Part shown: positions 61,250 to 64,000 of the stretch, piece by piece | Layout of the letters: every line of letters starts with the position of its first letter | Position numbering within the stretch: position 1 is the stretch's first letter | NCBI GenBank assembly: GCA_036556905.1 | Contig: DATBIM010000156.1 | Coordinates: 1-64,000 of the forward strand | From: 40CM-4-69-5 sp036556905 | GTDB lineage: Bacteria; Methylomirabilota; Methylomirabilia; Rokubacteriales; CSP1-6 | DNA: 64,000 bases | Direction of reading: 5' to 3' | Made by a program: the position numbers and the translations under genes | The notes under the pieces: model-generated | Database searches by the model: none | Told to the model about the DNA's origin: nothing | The model's input: the letters and a program-made list of their open reading frames with translations, nothing else

Positions 61250-63051
61250 TGCAGACGCAAGCCCGGACTCTTCCCGAGCTGTTCTTCCGCCAGGTCGAGC
61301 GCCTGGGCGACCGGCTGGCCATCCGCTACAAGGCCTACGGGATCTGGCACCGCGTGAGCTGGCGCCAGTACGGCGAGGAGGTTCGCCGGGTAGCCGCTGC
61401 CCTCATCGCGTTCGGACTGCGGCCAGGCGAGCACGTGGCCATCCTCGCCGACAACCGCCCCGAATGGCTGTACTGCCATCTCGGCGTCCAGAGCACGGGC
61501 GGCGCCACCTGCGGCGTCTACCCGACGTCGTCGCCGGAGCAGGTGCAGTACGTGCTCCGGCATTCCGAGGCCAGGCTCATCTTCGTGGACAACGACGAAC
61601 AACTCGACAAGGTGCTGGCCCTGGTGGGGGCCACCGCGGTCGAGCGTATCGTGGTCTGGGATGCCAAGGGGCTGTGGGGTTTCGCCGACGATCGGGTCGT
61701 CTTCTTCGAGGACTTCATCAAGCAAGGCCTGAGCTTCGCCCAGGCCCACCCGGGAGCCGTGGCCGACCGGCTGGCGGCCATCGGGCCCGACGACACCGCG
61801 ATGATCATCTACACCTCAGGGACCACCGGACCCCCCAAGGGGGCGATGCTGGGCCATCGCTCGATCGTCTGGGTCACCGGGGCCTTCGGGGAGGTCAACC
61901 CGCTCGGCCCCGACGACGAGGTGGTGTCCTATCTGCCATTCGCGCACGTCTACGAAAACCTCGTCAGCGTGTTCGGAGGGGTCTACAACGGCTATGCGGT
62001 CAGCTTCGTGGAGAGCATGGCCACCCTGTTCCAGAATCTCCGCGAGGTCTCGCCGACGTATTTTGCCAGCGTGCCGCGCATCTGGGAGAAGCTCGCCTCC
62101 ACGATCGAGCTGCGCATGGCCGATTCGACGCCCCTCAAGCGAGCCCTCTACCGAGCGGCGGTCAGCGTGGGGCGCCGGCACGCGCGGGCTCGCCTGGCCG
62201 GGCGCGTGCCCCTGGCCCTGGCCCTGCTCTACCGCCTGGCCGCCTGGGGAGCCCTGCTGCCGCTGCGGCGACGCCTCGGGCTCGACCGGATCCGGCTGGC
62301 CATCTGCGGGGCGGCCCCCGCGTCCCCGGAGCTGTTCGAGTACTTCCACGCGCTGGGGGTCCCGCTCGTCGAAGGCTACGGCCTGACCGAGTCCACCGGC
62401 GTGATCGCCGTGAACCCGGTGGCCCGGCCCCGCGTGGGGACGGTGGGCCAGCCGATTCCCGGGATCGAGGTGGTCCTGGCCGAGGACGGCGAGATCCTCA
62501 CCCGGGGCCCCCATGTCTTCAAGGGTTACTTCAAAGACCCTGAGCTGACCGCGCGAACCATCGACGCCGAGGGCTGGCTCCACACCGGGGACATCGGCGC
62601 CTGGGAGGACGGGTATCTCAAGATCCTCGATCGGAAGAAGGACATCATCATCACCGGGGGAGGCAAGAACATCACCCCGGCCTGGATCGAGAACAAGCTG
62701 AAGTTCAGCCCGTACGTCCAGGACGCCGTGGTGATCGGTGACCGGCGAAAGTATCTGGTGGCGTTGATCCTCATCGACGAGGACACCGTGACCAAGTTCG
62801 CCCAGGACCACCGCATCCCCTTCACGACGTTCCAGGACCTCACCCAGCACCCCGACATCGTCCGGCTGATCGAGGCCGAGGTCGCCAAGGTGAACGGCAC
62901 CCTGTCGCAGGTCGAGGCGATCAAGCGGATCGCGCTGCTCCCGCGCCGCTTCTATGAGGAGGAAGGCGACGTGACGCCGACCAAGAAGGTCAAGCGCCGG
63001 GCGGTGGAGACCCGCTACGCCCCGCTCATCGAGTCCCTGTACCGGGACTGA
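61249..63051 (+). CDS. Long-chain-type acyl-CoA synthetase (AMP-forming)
   Basis: A 600-residue adenylate-forming enzyme: IIYTSGTTGPPKGAMLGHRS (phosphate loop), YGLTESTGVIAVNP, WLHTGDIGAWEDGYLKILDR and KKDIIITGGGKNITPAWIE. It activates a carboxylic acid to acyl-AMP and then acyl-CoA. The acyl group is unknown; its position in a Liv-type locus suggests that imported acids are activated after uptake. ATG at 61249 overlaps the livF stop. Confidence 0.9.
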
Positions 63052-63129
63052 CGTGGCCGTGCCCGCCGCCGCCCACAGTAGGAGCCGCAGCCGTCAGGCG
63101 AGGCGACCGATGGGGATCGAGGCGAGCCC

Positions 63130-64000
63130 GTGGACCTGATCGAGTCGTATCGCCAGGAGCTGGCCTTGGCCCGGACGCCGGTGGCCCGCGGGCTGCTGGC
63201 GCTGCTGGTCCTGGCTCTCGTGGTCTGGCCATGGGTGGCGCCCGAGCATCTGGTGTTCCTGTCCACGCTGGTGGCCCTCTATGCCATCGGCGTGATCGGC
63301 CAGAACTTGCTGATCGGGTACACGGGCCAGGTGTCCTTCGGGCAGGCCGGGTTCCTGGCCATCGGGGCCTTCGCCTTCGGGCATCTCCGCGGCGGCGGCG
63401 CACCCTTCCTGCTGGCCCTGACGGGGGCGGGGATCGCCGCGGCCGTCGCCGGCGTCATCGTCGGGTTTCCCTCGCTCCGGCTCAAGGGCCCCTATCTGGC
63501 CATCGCCACCCTGGGCTTCGGAGTCGCCGTCTACCAGATGTTCGTGAACTGGGAGGTGCTGTCCGGCGGACGCTCGGGCCTGGCCATCCCGAAGCTCATT
63601 CCCCTGTTCGGCCTGCACCCCTACCGGTTCGAATACTACGTCTACGTCACGCTCCTGGCCGGCTTCACCCTGGTCAGCTACAACCTGGTCTCCTCGTACG
63701 TGGGGCGGGCCTGGATGGCGATCCGCGACTCCGACATCGCCGCCGAGGTCAACGGAGTGAACACCACGCGCTACAAGCTCCTGGCCTTCGCCGTTTCCTC
63801 GTTCTATACGGGCGTCCACGGCGCCCTCTATGCCCAGGTCTTGGGCCACATCGAGCCGCAGATCTTCAACATTCTGGAGTCCATCACGCTGTTCGTGGCC
63901 GTGATCGTGGGGGGCGTGGCCTCGATCGAGGGCTCCATCCTGGGCGCCCTCTTCGTTCTCCTGGTGCCCAAGGTCATGGCCGACTTCCGCGAACTGGTCC
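63130..64000 (+). CDS. livM: Liv-type ABC transporter permease (LivM-like), cluster 2, 3' truncated by window end
   Basis: An open frame from GTG 63130 to the end of the window (at least 290 residues). LIGYTGQVSFGQAGFLAIGA is the LivM signature and MAIRDSDIAAEVNGVN the coupling loop; the usual length is ~320 residues, so little is missing. A 78-bp gap after the acyl-CoA synthetase holds no gene. livH of this cluster is not in view. Confidence 0.9.
   Translation, partial: MDLIESYRQELALARTPVARGLLALLVLALVVWPWVAPEHLVFLSTLVALYAIGVIGQNLLIGYTGQVSFGQAGFLAIGAFAFGHLRGGGAPFLLALTGAGIAAAVAGVIVGFPSLRLKGPYLAIATLGFGVAVYQMFVNWEVLSGGRSGLAIPKLIPLFGLHPYRFEYYVYVTLLAGFTLVSYNLVSSYVGRAWMAIRDSDIAAEVNGVNTTRYKLLAFAVSSFYTGVHGALYAQVLGHIEPQIFNILESITLFVAVIVGGVASIEGSILGALFVLLVPKVMADFRELV

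Overview
The window is one contiguous stretch of very GC-rich bacterial chromosome (roughly two thirds or more G+C by eye). Genes are tightly packed, often with ATGA or TGATG stop/start overlaps and many GTG starts. Two Liv-type branched-chain transporter clusters, an Opp/Dpp peptide importer, a LpxL-type lipid acyltransferase and a UBact/Pup-like protein together suggest an uncultured Gram-negative soil or sediment lineage of the Rokubacteria/Methylomirabilota kind. That placement is inference from gene style, not from a marker gene. I see no rRNA, tRNA, CRISPR array, insertion sequence or prophage.

Layout: 94-5697 holds a GTCTC-loop hairpin, a NYN/LOTUS RNA-binding protein, a sulfite-oxidase-fold protein, a CDF metal exporter, a frameshifted zinc-ribbon relic, a ClpS-like protein and a phosphodiesterase plus endonuclease/exonuclease/phosphatase pair. 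5700-14997 (minus) is one ten-gene run: Liv transporter 1, DUF429, an M20 amidohydrolase, a UbiE-like methyltransferase, an acyltransferase and another methyltransferase. 15098-19896 has NUDIX, two MaoC-fold proteins with a FlK-type thioesterase, TauE, MFS and CPBP protease genes. 19908-23168 is a selenoprotein locus: a UGSC selenoprotein fused to a domain of unknown function, a free copy of that domain, and a second free UGSC selenoprotein. 23179-32765 has a YheT-like hydrolase, a peptide ABC importer, TlpA/CcdA, homoserine kinase, MFS and a double-domain dCTP deaminase. 32850-35271 has UBact, FmdB, a selenium-associated LysR regulator and SelD, itself a selenoprotein. 35284-38518 has TlpA, transglutaminase, anti-sigma and a SenB-like glycosyltransferase. 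38703-47854 is a MoxR/DUF58/VWA/TPR cluster. 47844-48083 is a Sec-containing glutaredoxin. 48196-54762 is GalT and a full isc cluster. 54969-63051 holds DsrE/F/H genes, a second NifS/NifU pair with cysE, and Liv transporter 2 with an acyl-CoA synthetase; the window ends inside a livM gene.

The unifying theme is selenium and sulfur. Four in-frame UGA codons sit at redox or catalytic cysteine positions (UGSC at 20178 and 22917, SelD at 34258, glutaredoxin at 48045-48047). Each is followed by a hairpin placed like a bacterial SECIS; three share an 8-bp stem with a five-base AGU-N-U loop. The sulfur side has two desulfurase/scaffold pairs with complementary oddities. The isc-cluster IscS keeps its catalytic Cys but has lost the PLP-binding Lys and the stacking His, while the second NifS looks intact but its partner scaffold lacks the third cluster cysteine.
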